Assembly: GCA_012837965.1 (NCBI GenBank)
Contig: DUQF01000044.1
Location: forward strand, 1 to 50,410
DNA: 50,410 bases
Direction of reading: 5' to 3'
DNA from: Clostridiales bacterium
Lineage (GTDB): Bacteria > Bacillota > Clostridia > Christensenellales > Aristaeellaceae
The notes under the pieces: generated by a model
What the model saw: only the letters and a program-made list of their open reading frames with translations
Told to the model about the DNA's origin: nothing
Database searches by the model: none
Shown here: in pieces, positions 7,974 through 16,419 of the stretch
Position numbering within the stretch: the stretch's first letter is position 1
Layout of the letters: every line of letters starts with the position of its first letter
Position numbers and translations under genes: made by a program

Positions 7974-9881
7974 ATGAATAATAACGATATGACCGCATAC
8001 CGGCAACAATTTCTAAATAGCTGTGAAGAAAAGCTGAAGCTCTCGCAAATGATTCGCCAGTGCCCCAGCTCTTATTTAACTTTGGCCGCTAATCAGGAAA
8101 TATTTTCGCAGAATGCTGCAGGCTATACGGAAAGTTTCGCAAACCCCGCCTATCTGCACCAACTGGGATTTTTGGAAGCCGGTTTCCTTAGTATATTGTA
8201 CCAATTCTTCAGCAGTTCACTTCGAGATGTTATCCTGGAGCGCCCCATTCTGGTTTGGGACAAAAGCGATTTGTTGGAAGCCATTCGAACCTATTTCAAA
8301 GACGACGATATTGTGCGCCTGCAAAAAACATTTGACGAATACGGATTAAAAACCCAATCCATCGCTGAAGAAACACGCATGCGAGAATCCGCTGATCTAC
8401 ATAATCCCTTTGCTAAAATACTGTCAGTTGCGCAGCCCGATCAGTTGGACTGGATGGCTGGATATGGCATCCCTATCAGTCAAACCGAACAGGAATATTG
8501 CAGATTCTGGTTTTCCCTTCCAGCCCGTACGCTCAACAAAATCGCAAAGCATATTGCCAATGCCTTTATGCATGGTTTTATCAGCCAATCTCGTAATATT
8601 GCTGGACGAAATTTAGTACGTCTTACATATGCGGTTGGACAGGAAGCTCTTGCCAAAGAAACCGTGAATGAGCTAAATAAGCATGGAATGCAAACTATTT
8701 TGTTGTCCCCATCTTGTAGCGGTTATCATGAACAATACTTGGCCGACCATCACTTTGATCAAGCAGCGTATTTAGATGAACGTTGCTATTCCGGCCAAAC
8801 GCAAGCATATCAGGCAGCTGCAGATATGTATCGCGGCCAGTTGCTGAACACCTGCGGCTTTATACGTATTGGTTCTTTTGGAAAAGCGACAACACCCGTC
8901 GTTCCTTCCCCTCACGCCTATCGCCCTAACACTGAACAGGCAAAGCATTACCGTACTCAGCTGATGAACCGGCGCAACATTGAAACATCTTTCTTAAAAC
9001 CGGATACACTTTCTTTCTGTTCCGTCGTGTTTCCGGATATGAACATCGGTACTCGATTCGATGAAATTTTCCAATCCTTTGTTCACATTAATACAGAAGA
9101 CCCTAAGCCCCATGAACTGATTCAAAAAGCTCTGATCGACTTGCTTGATACTTGCCAGTCTGTTCATTTGAAAGGCTTTAACGGTAACCAAACCGAGCTG
9201 ACCGTACAACTACAACTATTGACAGACCCGCAGGAACAAACCAATTTTTTAAACTGTGGCGGCGATTTAAACATCCCGCATGGGGAAATATTTACAACGC
9301 CCCAGCTAACAGGAACCACCGGTCTTCTCCATGTAAAAGAAGTTTACCTGAAAGACCATTTTTACCGTGATTTGAAGCTTCATTTCGCCGATGGGCGGGT
9401 AACAGATTATAGCTGTGAAAACACACCAAACAGTGAATATAATCGCCAATACGTTTTTGAAAACCTCTTGCAATCTACCAACCACGTACCAATGGGCGAA
9501 CTTGCCATTGGAACCAATACTTTAGCCTACCAAACCGCCAACACATACGGTATTTACAACCGTCTTCCCATCCTTCTGGCAGAAAAAATGGGCCCGCACA
9601 TTGCTATAGGTGATCCGTGTTTCGCCCGCGGAGAGGATAGCCCCGTTTATAACCTATATGGCGGTAAGGAAATGGTTGCCAGAGAGAATGAATTGACCAG
9701 AAAGCGCCGTGAAAAACCAGATTGTTATGTCAATTTTCACACAGATATTACCATCCCCTATCACGAAATGGGGCTATTTGAAGGAATACAAAAAGACGGA
9801 ACACGCGTTACAATCATTCAAAACGGACGATTTGTTCCACCGGAAGCCGCGGCGCTGAACCGTTATTTGGAGGATATGTAA
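7974..9881 (+). CDS. M29-like (AmpS/AmpT) metallo-aminopeptidase with long N-terminal region
   Basis: The C-terminal half matches family M29 aminopeptidases, cytosolic dinuclear metal enzymes that release N-terminal residues from peptides. Visible landmarks in order are LNIPHGEIFTTP (metal Glu), PMGELAIGTN (second Glu), GPHIAIGDPCF (His), VNFHTDITI (His and Asp) and DGTRVTIIQNGRF. At 635 residues it is clearly longer than the usual 400 or so. The extra 220 residues at the N-terminus, mostly helical and without a signal peptide, are unrecognised. The start ATG at 7974 follows GAGGAAAGG. The stop overlaps the next gene as TAATG. Its place behind a peptide importer supports a role in digesting imported peptides. 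The family is likely and substrate preference unknown. Confidence 0.75.
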   Translation: MNNNDMTAYRQQFLNSCEEKLKLSQMIRQCPSSYLTLAANQEIFSQNAAGYTESFANPAYLHQLGFLEAGFLSILYQFFSSSLRDVILERPILVWDKSDLLEAIRTYFKDDDIVRLQKTFDEYGLKTQSIAEETRMRESADLHNPFAKILSVAQPDQLDWMAGYGIPISQTEQEYCRFWFSLPARTLNKIAKHIANAFMHGFISQSRNIAGRNLVRLTYAVGQEALAKETVNELNKHGMQTILLSPSCSGYHEQYLADHHFDQAAYLDERCYSGQTQAYQAAADMYRGQLLNTCGFIRIGSFGKATTPVVPSPHAYRPNTEQAKHYRTQLMNRRNIETSFLKPDTLSFCSVVFPDMNIGTRFDEIFQSFVHINTEDPKPHELIQKALIDLLDTCQSVHLKGFNGNQTELTVQLQLLTDPQEQTNFLNCGGDLNIPHGEIFTTPQLTGTTGLLHVKEVYLKDHFYRDLKLHFADGRVTDYSCENTPNSEYNRQYVFENLLQSTNHVPMGELAIGTNTLAYQTANTYGIYNRLPILLAEKMGPHIAIGDPCFARGEDSPVYNLYGGKEMVARENELTRKRREKPDCYVNFHTDITIPYHEMGLFEGIQKDGTRVTIIQNGRFVPPEAAALNRYLEDM

Positions 9882-11047
9882 TGAAAGCTTTTTTTGCTGA
9901 CCAGATATTTGACGGAAAAAAACTAATCGACAACGCTGTACTCATCATCGATGAAGGAAAAATCGTATGGGTCGGTGCGGAGAATGAGATTCCTTCGGAA
10001 ATTACGCTTCCAACACTACGCAAGCATGTTTCCTTCATCATGCCCGGATTGATTGATTGCCATGTTCATCTTGCGCTTTTGAATCATACGCCTGTGTCCC
10101 CTATCGACTGGGCGCTATGTAGTGTGGAAGCCATGCAGCATCTACGGGAACTGAGAAAAGCTGGCGTGGTCGCATGCCGGGATCTTGGCTCAAACGACAG
10201 TATAATCATCGGCATTGCCAAAGCACAACGTCAAGGGTTGTTGCAAGATATGCCCCGAGTCGTAGCTGCTGGCGCAGCCTTGGCAGCTACAGGTGGGCAC
10301 GGTACCAACATCAGCATTGAATGCGACGGTGCGGACGAGTTTACCAAAGCCTGCAGGCAAGTTATCAAAAACGGCGCTGAGGTAATCAAAGTGATGATGA
10401 GCGGCGGTGTCAACTCTCCCGGCGAAGAGCCTGGTCCGCCGGAAGTAAACGAAGATGAGATTATTGCCGCAGTACGGGAAGCGCATGCCCGTGGCCGTAA
10501 GGTTGCGGTACACGCGCATGGAAATACAGCCATTCGGCGCAGTGTTAATGCCGGTGTTGACTCGATTGAGCATGGTGTCTTCAACAGCGAAGATCTGATC
10601 GAACAAATGGCAGCACAAGGAACGGCGCTAGTGCCGACCCTATGCGCACCATATTACGCGGTTCAGGAAGGTCTTCGTGTTGAACCTGACAACCCGGATC
10701 ACAAACGTTCGCAAGCCATTGTAGCAGAGCACAATCACAATACACGCCTTGCTTTCGAAAAAGGTGTCATGGTATGCATGGGTACCGACGCGGGATGTCC
10801 GTTCAACCCCCATGATCGTGCGTTTTACGAAGCCGTGCTGCTACATAAAACAGGCATTCCCGCACTGGACGTATTGCGTATCGCTACCTTAAATGGCGCA
10901 ATCCTGCTCGGCCTTGACAAAGAACTTGGAACCTTAGATGCCGGAAAGCAAGCATCGTTCTTAATTCTTGACACATCCCCCGTTAAGGATATAGAAGCGC
11001 TGTGTGCAGATAAACAAATATATATTCAAGGAAAGAAGGTGGAATAA
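9881..11047 (+). CDS. Amidohydrolase-superfamily metal-dependent hydrolase, probable dipeptidase type
   Basis: This is a 388-residue TIM-barrel amidohydrolase. The metal-binding HxH is in PGLIDCHVHLALL (about residue 60-70), the probable carboxylated lysine in AEVIKVMMSGGVNSPG, later histidines in VAVHAHGNTAIR and SIEHGVF, and the catalytic aspartate in CMGTDAGCPFNPHD. The SGGVNSPGEEPGPPEVNEDE stretch is typical of the branch that includes imidazolonepropionase-like proteins and Xaa-Arg or Xaa-Pro type dipeptidases. The ATG overlaps the peptidase stop (TAATG) and follows GGAGG. With the peptide importer and aminopeptidase upstream I favour a dipeptidase or acyl-amino-acid hydrolase, but the substrate is not proven by sequence. 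Confidence 0.8.
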   Translation: MKAFFADQIFDGKKLIDNAVLIIDEGKIVWVGAENEIPSEITLPTLRKHVSFIMPGLIDCHVHLALLNHTPVSPIDWALCSVEAMQHLRELRKAGVVACRDLGSNDSIIIGIAKAQRQGLLQDMPRVVAAGAALAATGGHGTNISIECDGADEFTKACRQVIKNGAEVIKVMMSGGVNSPGEEPGPPEVNEDEIIAAVREAHARGRKVAVHAHGNTAIRRSVNAGVDSIEHGVFNSEDLIEQMAAQGTALVPTLCAPYYAVQEGLRVEPDNPDHKRSQAIVAEHNHNTRLAFEKGVMVCMGTDAGCPFNPHDRAFYEAVLLHKTGIPALDVLRIATLNGAILLGLDKELGTLDAGKQASFLILDTSPVKDIEALCADKQIYIQGKKVE

Positions 11048-11048
11048 C

Positions 11049-12224
11049 ATGGAAAAGTTCTCATTTTACAATCCAACGCGTATTCATTTTGGAAAAGGGA
11101 AGTTAGCAGAACTGGGGCAAATCGTATCCAGATATGGCAATCATTGTCTTTTGGTTACAACGTCCAAAGAGGAGGAAGCGTTAAAGCCACTGTATGAACG
11201 CACTATTTCTATACTGGAAGAAGCAGGTATTCGTGTTTTCCACTTTGATGAAGCCGTTCCTAACCCAACCATTCAGTGCGTAGAAAAGGCGATTTCTATT
11301 GTTCAAGCAAACGGAATCGACTGCGTTGTGGCCTGCGGCGGAGGAAGCTCCATCGACACAGCAAAAGCAGTCGTGCTTTTCCATCAACAATCCGAAATCG
11401 ACTGGGACATGGTGTTCCAAACCTATACCAGCCCATTTGCCCGGTATCCTCTCCTTTCTGACCATCCGCTTCCCTTTGTCGCCGTTCCGACGACTGCCGG
11501 AACAGGCAGCGAAATGACACAGGCCGCAATTTTGAGCAATCAAAGCACTGAAGAAAAAATGTCTGTTTTTCATGATCAGGCCTTTCCAAAGGAAGCCCTT
11601 ATAGACCCGGAGCTAACGCTATCTATGCCGCCCCGCCTAACCGCTATTACAGGGTTTGATGCCTTTAGCCATGCTTTTGAGAGCTATCTTCGGTCCGAAA
11701 CCAATATCTATACCAGAACCATTGGGCTTTGTGCCATGAAGCTAATTATTGAAGCGTTGCCACAATTAATGCATGCGCCGAATAACCTTTCACTTCGAAG
11801 CAAAATGAGCCAGGCTGCCATGCTGGCAGGCATTTCTCTGTCCAACGCGGGCGCCACCATTCCGCATCCTCTAAGTGAAGTGATTGGCGGAATCTCGCCA
11901 CGCATTCCGCATGGTCAGGCGCTGGCTTGTTTGTACCCTGCATTCCTGCGTCATCAGGCAAACAAAACGCCGCTCCAATGCGCTGAGATTGCACGTCTAT
12001 TTTCCCCCGCGCTTGAAGGCAAAAGCACACAAGAGGCTGCCGACGCCCTTCCCGAACTTATGGAACAATTTCTGGACGATATTGGCCTTCGTAAATCTCT
12101 TTATTCGTTTGGTATAACGGAGGAAGAAAAAGAAAAAATGCTATCTCACTTCCTGCTGGGTGTTTTGCCATTCGGAACAAAAGAGGAACTGACAAACATT
12201 ATGAAAGGAGCCTTTGAATGTTAA
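11049..12224 (+). CDS. Iron-containing alcohol dehydrogenase
   Basis: This is a 391-residue group III alcohol dehydrogenase that interconverts an aldehyde and an alcohol with NAD(P)H. The N-terminal NPTRIHFGKGKLAELG, the nucleotide loop GGGSSIDTAKAV, and PTTAGTGSEMT are family signatures. The metal ligands fall in GFDAFSHAFESY (Asp and His), IPHPLSEVIGG and RIPHGQALA (two His). I chose ATG 11049 because AAGAAGGTGG lies just upstream. The frame extends back to 11004 only within the preceding gene. It lacks any terminal helix of the kind used for microcompartment targeting, so it is not an obvious cargo of the BMC encoded nearby. The aldehyde it uses in this operon is unknown. Confidence 0.9.
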   Translation: MEKFSFYNPTRIHFGKGKLAELGQIVSRYGNHCLLVTTSKEEEALKPLYERTISILEEAGIRVFHFDEAVPNPTIQCVEKAISIVQANGIDCVVACGGGSSIDTAKAVVLFHQQSEIDWDMVFQTYTSPFARYPLLSDHPLPFVAVPTTAGTGSEMTQAAILSNQSTEEKMSVFHDQAFPKEALIDPELTLSMPPRLTAITGFDAFSHAFESYLRSETNIYTRTIGLCAMKLIIEALPQLMHAPNNLSLRSKMSQAAMLAGISLSNAGATIPHPLSEVIGGISPRIPHGQALACLYPAFLRHQANKTPLQCAEIARLFSPALEGKSTQEAADALPELMEQFLDDIGLRKSLYSFGITEEEKEKMLSHFLLGVLPFGTKEELTNIMKGAFEC

Positions 12225-12273
12225 CTTTCTTGGGTTTTCTCTGATATTTTGAAAATGTAACGGAGGAACTTTG

Positions 12274-13437
12274 ATGGAGATTCTTTTAAAAAACGGTCAG
12301 CTCTTTACCATGCGACCAGAAGAAAAGCCATGGATCGGTGATGTGTTAATCAAGAACGGACGTATCGCTGAAGTTAAAAACAACCTTAACGCACCTTCCG
12401 CCAAAGTGGTTGATTGTAGCGGTCTGGCTGTACTGCCCGGGTTAATCGACTCGCATTGCCACATCGGTTTGTTTGGAACGGCTATGGGAGAGCGCGGTGT
12501 GGATGGGAATGAAACCAGCCATGCTTGTACCCCCGAATTACAAGCCATCGATTCTATCAACCCTTACGATGAGGAGTTCGCCTACGCCAGAACACACGGT
12601 ATAACAACCGTTTCGACCGGCCCGGGCAGCGCCAACCCAATCGCCGGACAATTTGTAACGCTGAAAACTAGCGACAAACCGTTGATAGAGCGTGTGCTGC
12701 TTGCGCCTTCCGCCATGAAAATGGCCTTTGGAGAAAACCCGAAAACAGCACATAACGGCAAAGCCCCGTTGACCAGAATGGCAACAGCGGCAATTATCCG
12801 CGAGGCATTGCTTCGCGCCAAACGATACGGGCAAGATCAGGATACCGCGCAAGAAAAAAACACCTCGCCTCCCCCGTTTGATATTAAGATGGAAGCTTTG
12901 CTCCCTGTCTTGCGCGGCAATTTACCAGTCAAAGCGCACGCGCATCGTGCCGACGATATTTTGACTGCGCTACGTATTGCTGAAGAATTTAACTTGGATA
13001 TGTCTATTGAGCATTGCAGCGAAGGGCATTTAATTCCCGACCAGCTTTCTTCAGCCAACGGCGTTATCATTGGCCCGCTGCTCGGGTTTCCGCATAAGCT
13101 GGAAGTAAAAAACCAAAGTCCCGCAGCGGCAAAGGTCTTTGAGGATCAAGGGGTTCTGTTCGCCATTATGTCCGACCTGCCGGCAAGCCATGTGGATGGT
13201 ATCATTCTGGCTGCAGGCGCATGTATCCGTGAAGGATTGTCGGAAGATATGGCGCTTAGAGCAATTACGATCAACGCCGCGAAAATCTTAAGAATTGATC
13301 AGCGTGTCGGCAGTATTGAGCCCGGAAAAGACGCGGATATTGCCATATTTACCAGCAATCCTCTAAAAGCAGTTAATGCACGCTGTATCATAACACTAAT
13401 TGACGGTCAAATCGTTCACGAACAAAAATCAGTTTAG
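12274..13437 (+). CDS. Amidohydrolase-superfamily protein
   Basis: This is a 387-residue amidohydrolase, a second and distinct member in this operon. It opens with the small beta domain (ILLKNGQLFTM) and has LPGLIDSHCHIGL for the first metal ligands, a GERGVDGNE loop characteristic of one cytosolic amidohydrolase branch, VKAHAHRADDIL and SIEHCSEGHLI for later histidines, FAIMSDLPAS for the aspartate, and the closing GSIEPGKDADIAIF. The start is ATG 12274 with CGGAGGAAC upstream. A TTG three bases earlier in the same frame is less likely. The gene follows the dehydrogenase after about 50 bases. The substrate is unknown. A cyclic amide, N-acyl amino acid or dipeptide would fit both family and context. 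Confidence 0.8.
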   Translation: MEILLKNGQLFTMRPEEKPWIGDVLIKNGRIAEVKNNLNAPSAKVVDCSGLAVLPGLIDSHCHIGLFGTAMGERGVDGNETSHACTPELQAIDSINPYDEEFAYARTHGITTVSTGPGSANPIAGQFVTLKTSDKPLIERVLLAPSAMKMAFGENPKTAHNGKAPLTRMATAAIIREALLRAKRYGQDQDTAQEKNTSPPPFDIKMEALLPVLRGNLPVKAHAHRADDILTALRIAEEFNLDMSIEHCSEGHLIPDQLSSANGVIIGPLLGFPHKLEVKNQSPAAAKVFEDQGVLFAIMSDLPASHVDGIILAAGACIREGLSEDMALRAITINAAKILRIDQRVGSIEPGKDADIAIFTSNPLKAVNARCIITLIDGQIVHEQKSV

Positions 13438-13482
13438 ATATTAACCAATAATAATTATCATATATAAGTAGGAGAATTTATT

Positions 13483-14196
13483 ATGAAACACATCAAAATT
13501 GCAGCTGGACTGGCCCACGTAAGCTACGCCCGAATTTTGGACAGGGCGCTGGAAGCTGATCGGGCAGGAGCAGACTATATTCACTCCGACGCCGCCGACA
13601 TGCACGATCTGAAAAACATGCAGTTGATGGGCGGTCATCAGATTATCGCCGGACTTCGGGAAGAGATCACGAAACCAATCGAATGCCATGTTTACACAAG
13701 AGATTGCGACCGGCTATTTATTGAAAAGCTCGCCGCAGCCGGTTGTTCTATGCTGATTTTGCCCGCAGAGCACTTTATCGGCGCACCGCTTGCCTACATT
13801 ATCAACTACTGCCGTGAGTTCGGTATGAAAATCGGTTTAACGCTTGGCTGCTATACCCCGCTTTGCTTTGTGGACGAGTCCATCAACGATATTGACCGTT
13901 TGCATATCGTGACCCATGGCGTTGACGATACGGACGGGCAGGAAAACTGGGGATGGCGCAAAAGCGTTCCCGATCTAATCAGCCGCGCGCGCGCGTTGAT
14001 CGACCAAAAGAACCCGCGCTGCGAATTGGCCATTGACGGCGGCTTGCGTAACGACAATATGGAGCCTCTGGTACGGCACAACCCGGATGTTGTCGTTCTG
14101 TCCTCTGCCATTTTCAGGTATCCGGAAGGCATCACAGCGGGCGTAAAATCCTGCCGGGAAGCCCTGGACGCGATTGCGATAAAATACGGGTTGTAA
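13483..14196 (+). CDS. Divergent ribulose-phosphate 3-epimerase family protein
   Basis: This is a 237-residue TIM barrel of the RPE family. The four metal ligands can be placed: His34 and Asp36 in YIHSDAAD, His69 in ECHVYTRD and Asp185 in LAIDGGLRN. The terminal phosphate loop VVLSSAIFRYPEGI is also present. It departs from true pentose-phosphate epimerase elsewhere: the MDGxFVPN segment after HxD is replaced by AADMHDLKNM, and the usual ILSADF start is IAAGLAHVSY. I therefore expect an epimerase acting on a different phosphorylated sugar or a related substrate. The start has AGGAG upstream at 13471-13475. It is followed after two bases by the cupin gene, which suggests the two work together. 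Confidence 0.75.
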   Translation: MKHIKIAAGLAHVSYARILDRALEADRAGADYIHSDAADMHDLKNMQLMGGHQIIAGLREEITKPIECHVYTRDCDRLFIEKLAAAGCSMLILPAEHFIGAPLAYIINYCREFGMKIGLTLGCYTPLCFVDESINDIDRLHIVTHGVDDTDGQENWGWRKSVPDLISRARALIDQKNPRCELAIDGGLRNDNMEPLVRHNPDVVVLSSAIFRYPEGITAGVKSCREALDAIAIKYGL

Positions 14197-14198
14197 AA

Positions 14199-14546
14199 AT
14201 GATTAAAAAGTATGAAGAACTTCGGGTAAGCGTCCAAGAGAGCGCTAAAGGTGGTACCGGAAATTTTATCAACCACCACATCCTTGAAAAAGACGAGTTC
14301 TATGATAAGGGGCGCTACTATGCCCTTTGTCGTCTCGCGCCGGGCGATTCCGTCGGATTGCACACACACACGGGTGAAATGGAAATCTGCCATTTCATTT
14401 CCGGTAAAGGTACTGTCCTTTCCGCGGGAAAAGAGTATCCGGTTGGCCCTGGTGATACAAATATTGTTTTAGACGGTGAAGAACACGCCGTTATAAATAC
14501 CGGTACTGAAGATCTTGTATATACAGCAATAATACTGTATCGATAA
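14199..14546 (+). CDS. Small cupin-domain protein
   Basis: This is a single-domain cupin of 115 residues. The first cupin motif is LHTHTGEMEICHFISGKG, with two histidines and a glutamate for metal binding. The second is PGDTNIVLDGEEHAVIN with its histidine. Small cupins of this type serve as sugar isomerases, epimerases, dioxygenases or ligand sensors. The sequence alone does not decide which. It is separated from the epimerase-like gene by two bases, so a step on the same carbohydrate is plausible. It is the last gene of the plus-strand operon and a hairpin follows. Confidence 0.75.
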   Translation: MIKKYEELRVSVQESAKGGTGNFINHHILEKDEFYDKGRYYALCRLAPGDSVGLHTHTGEMEICHFISGKGTVLSAGKEYPVGPGDTNIVLDGEEHAVINTGTEDLVYTAIILYR

Positions 14547-14575
14547 CAAATGACTATAAACCCAACGCTAAAATC

Positions 14576-14625
14576 ACCCTCAATAAAGTCGACTCCTTAC
14601 ATGGAAAACAAACTTCATTGAGGGT
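14576..14625. terminator. Hairpin in the convergent intergenic region
   Basis: ACCCTCAAT (14576-14584) pairs with ATTGAGGGT (14617-14625), extended by AAG/CTT after one mismatch, with a 24-base loop. T-rich sequence follows on plus (TTTTAACGTTTAATGCTTTT), and a short T-rich stretch follows on minus (GATTTTA). It sits between the end of the cupin gene and the end of the long minus-strand operon, so it may serve both. Confidence 0.55.
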
Positions 14626-14746
14626 TTTAACGTTTAATGCTTTTATGTTATTTTCACTATGGTATAGCGGAAAAGGGAACTAAAGCGGTTTTGCCAAATC
14701 AGCAAAATGCAATTCTATAACACCTGATTGTTTTGTTAGCCTTTTA

Positions 14747-15178
14747 TTAGACTCGGACAACTCCCTTTTTAAGAATCACACAAGCATACAAAGCAGTTTC
14801 ACCTGTTTGAATGGTTGCGTACGCTTTGCGGCTCATATCATAAAATGAAAAACGATCTATAAATCCAATCTTTGTGCCCGGCTCGTGTTTTTCGATAATT
14901 TGACGAAACTCATCCCAGATGGGAGGGTCTCCATCCATACTGCCAGGGATTACTTCCATAAGGGTCACGGGTGCGTCCACAAAATCATCCAGAGGGAACA
15001 ACTGCAAAATTGCGTCCAACAAGGCAGGCACACTATGCCCATCACAGCGCAGGTTGCGTTCATTCATGCTGGCAGCAGGAAAATTACCGTCTCCAATGAC
15101 AAGTTCATCTCCATGCCCCATTTCTGCAATCACCTTCAGCAGATCGGGAGATAGAAGGGGAGAAATTCCTTTTAACAT
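14747..15178 (-). CDS. fucU: FucU/RbsD-family sugar mutarotase
   Basis: This 143-residue protein closely resembles the L-fucose mutarotase FucU: MLKGISPLLSPDLLKVIAEM, GHGDELVIGDGNFPAASM, and RFSFYDMSRKAYATIQTGE with the C-terminal ILKKGVV. Mutarotases of this family speed the interconversion of sugar anomers so that a kinase or isomerase gets the right form. It is the last gene of the microcompartment operon. No fucose isomerase or fuculokinase accompanies it. In this setting I infer that it supplies the correct anomer of a pentose to the MtnK-like kinase encoded upstream, which phosphorylates the anomeric hydroxyl. AGGTGAAAAG precedes the start. Confidence 0.88.
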   Translation of the reverse strand: MLKGISPLLSPDLLKVIAEMGHGDELVIGDGNFPAASMNERNLRCDGHSVPALLDAILQLFPLDDFVDAPVTLMEVIPGSMDGDPPIWDEFRQIIEKHEPGTKIGFIDRFSFYDMSRKAYATIQTGETALYACVILKKGVVRV

Positions 15179-15233
15179 CTTTTCACCTCAATAATTAATT
15201 AAAGTATAATAAGCATTTTTCTAAAACCATGCG

Positions 15234-15497
15234 CTATAGGGTTTCAGGATCTATGATACCGGCGATTGTTAAATCGCTGGGGGGCGGAGCCTTTAAATCA
15301 AGCATCAAGGCCGCTTCTTTTCGTCCAATCATATAAACCGTATCACCCAAGCCAGCTAGGCGAGTGGCATCTGCCGCGATAACTAAACCCTTCGGCTCGC
15401 CATTTACAATCCGCCGTACAATCAGCAGCTTAATTCCTTCCAAGGTCGGTGTCTTAATGGTGCATACCACCGTGCCCTCCACGCGTCCAATAAACAT
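15234..15497 (-). CDS. BMC vertex protein (EutN/CcmL family), copy 1
   Basis: This is an 87-residue pentameric shell protein of the EutN/CcmL (BMC-P) family, which caps the vertices of microcompartments. It shows FIGRVEGTVVCTIK at the start, GIKLLIVRRI, a central GLGDTVYMIG and the closing IAGIIDPETL. It is the shortest and most divergent of four tandem vertex genes, lacking the SSSRQT pore segment found in copies 3 and 4. It is followed by the mutarotase gene and preceded, after nine bases, by vertex copy 2. AGGAGAA precedes the start. Confidence 0.92.
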   Translation of the reverse strand: MFIGRVEGTVVCTIKTPTLEGIKLLIVRRIVNGEPKGLVIAADATRLAGLGDTVYMIGRKEAALMLDLKAPPPSDLTIAGIIDPETL

Positions 15498-15506
15498 TTT
15501 CTTCTC

Positions 15507-15797
15507 CTAATGTGTATGAATGGTTATGCCGTTATACGTGTAGTGATCCACTACACCGCACACAGTTACACACGCAATCAGCTGTTTGTCATTCATTACA
15601 AGCTGTGCAGAGCCTCCGTCGTTATTAATTAGCACGGTATCGCCTATTCCCGCTCCCGCCGCATCCAAAGCCACCACTTCCTCACCGGCAAAAACGCCGT
15701 TCAAAGCGATGGGGCGTACTTTTAGCAGTTTATAGCCCCGATAGTCTGCGTATTTGATAGTGGAAACCACAGTACCCGTTACTCGGCCAATTTTCAT
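15507..15797 (-). CDS. BMC vertex protein (EutN/CcmL family), copy 2
   Basis: A 96-residue BMC-P protein: MKIGRVTGTVVSTIKYADYR, GYKLLKVRPI, AAGAGIGDTVLINNDGGSAQ and VCGVVDHYTYNG. I place the start at ATG 15797, preceded by GAGGAAAATTC, since the family always begins with this short strand. The frame is open further upstream but the extra part is unrelated and overlaps copy 3. Its pore segment NNDGGSAQ differs from both copy 1 and the SSSRQT type, so the four vertex proteins may form different pentamers. Confidence 0.92.
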   Translation of the reverse strand: MKIGRVTGTVVSTIKYADYRGYKLLKVRPIALNGVFAGEEVVALDAAGAGIGDTVLINNDGGSAQLVMNDKQLIACVTVCGVVDHYTYNGITIHTH

Positions 15798-15807
15798 TGA
15801 ATTTTCC

Positions 15808-16113
15808 TCATTTTTCTGAGCGTCCCTTGTCATATACCCGTTGCCCGGCAATATCAACAAAATCCACAATGCCAATGATGGCGCTATCCACGGGCTTTCC
15901 TGTTGTAAGGTCTGTCTGTCGGGATGAACTTCCACCAGCCCACATAATGATCTCACCTTCACCTGCGCCAACCGTATCCACCGTAACAAATGGCGCCCCT
16001 TTTTCCTGCATAGTATCCATATCAATGGGAACAGCCACCAGCAGTTTAAGGCCCTTTAAACGCTCTGATTTGCGTGTGCTGACCACGCTGCCAATAACCC
16101 TTGCCAGTTGCAT
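15808..16113 (-). CDS. BMC vertex protein (EutN/CcmL family), copy 3
   Basis: A 101-residue BMC-P protein with MQLARVIGSVVSTRKSERLK, GLKLLVAVPI, a VGAGEGEIIMWAGGSSSRQT segment that is the hallmark of EutN-type vertices, and IGIVDFVDIAGQRVYDK at the end. The ATG at 16113 overlaps the stop of copy 4 and follows GGAGGAAGG within that gene, so translation is coupled. It is most similar to copy 4, sharing length, the SSSRQT motif and the RVYDK tail, which suggests that this pair arose by duplication. Confidence 0.93.
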   Translation of the reverse strand: MQLARVIGSVVSTRKSERLKGLKLLVAVPIDMDTMQEKGAPFVTVDTVGAGEGEIIMWAGGSSSRQTDLTTGKPVDSAIIGIVDFVDIAGQRVYDKGRSEK

Positions 16114-16418
16114 CAGCCTTCCTCCTTCGCTTTATCATATACGCGGCTGCCACGCATGTCGATACTGTCAATAATTCCAAAGATGCTGTAATCCGACGCC
16201 ACGTCCCTTGTCGTATCAGTCTGACGTGAGGAGCTGCCATAGGCACAGAAAACTAAATCACCCAGACCCGCTCCAACATCATCCACACAAACAATATAGT
16301 CATCAACCGCTATCTGGGTTTCAAGCGCCACCGGCTGCACAATCAACATTTTCAGCCCTAGCAGACTCTTGACTTTGTTGGAACTGACCACCGTGCCAAT
16401 TACCCGTCCTACTAACAA
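16113..16418 (-). CDS. BMC vertex protein (EutN/CcmL family), copy 4, probable TTG start
   Basis: A 101-residue BMC-P protein: LVGRVIGTVVSSNKVKSL, GLKMLIVQPV, VGAGLGDLVFCAYGSSSRQT and IDSIDMRGSRVYDK. I set the start at TTG 16418, which has GGGAGGTG seven bases upstream and gives exactly the same length as copy 3. The nearest upstream ATG, at 16448, lies inside the LacI gene and would add ten residues that no family member has. The TTG lies one base after the LacI stop. It is the first of the four vertex genes in transcription order. Confidence 0.9.
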   Translation of the reverse strand: MLVGRVIGTVVSSNKVKSLLGLKMLIVQPVALETQIAVDDYIVCVDDVGAGLGDLVFCAYGSSSRQTDTTRDVASDYSIFGIIDSIDMRGSRVYDKAKEEG

Positions 16419-16419
16419 T

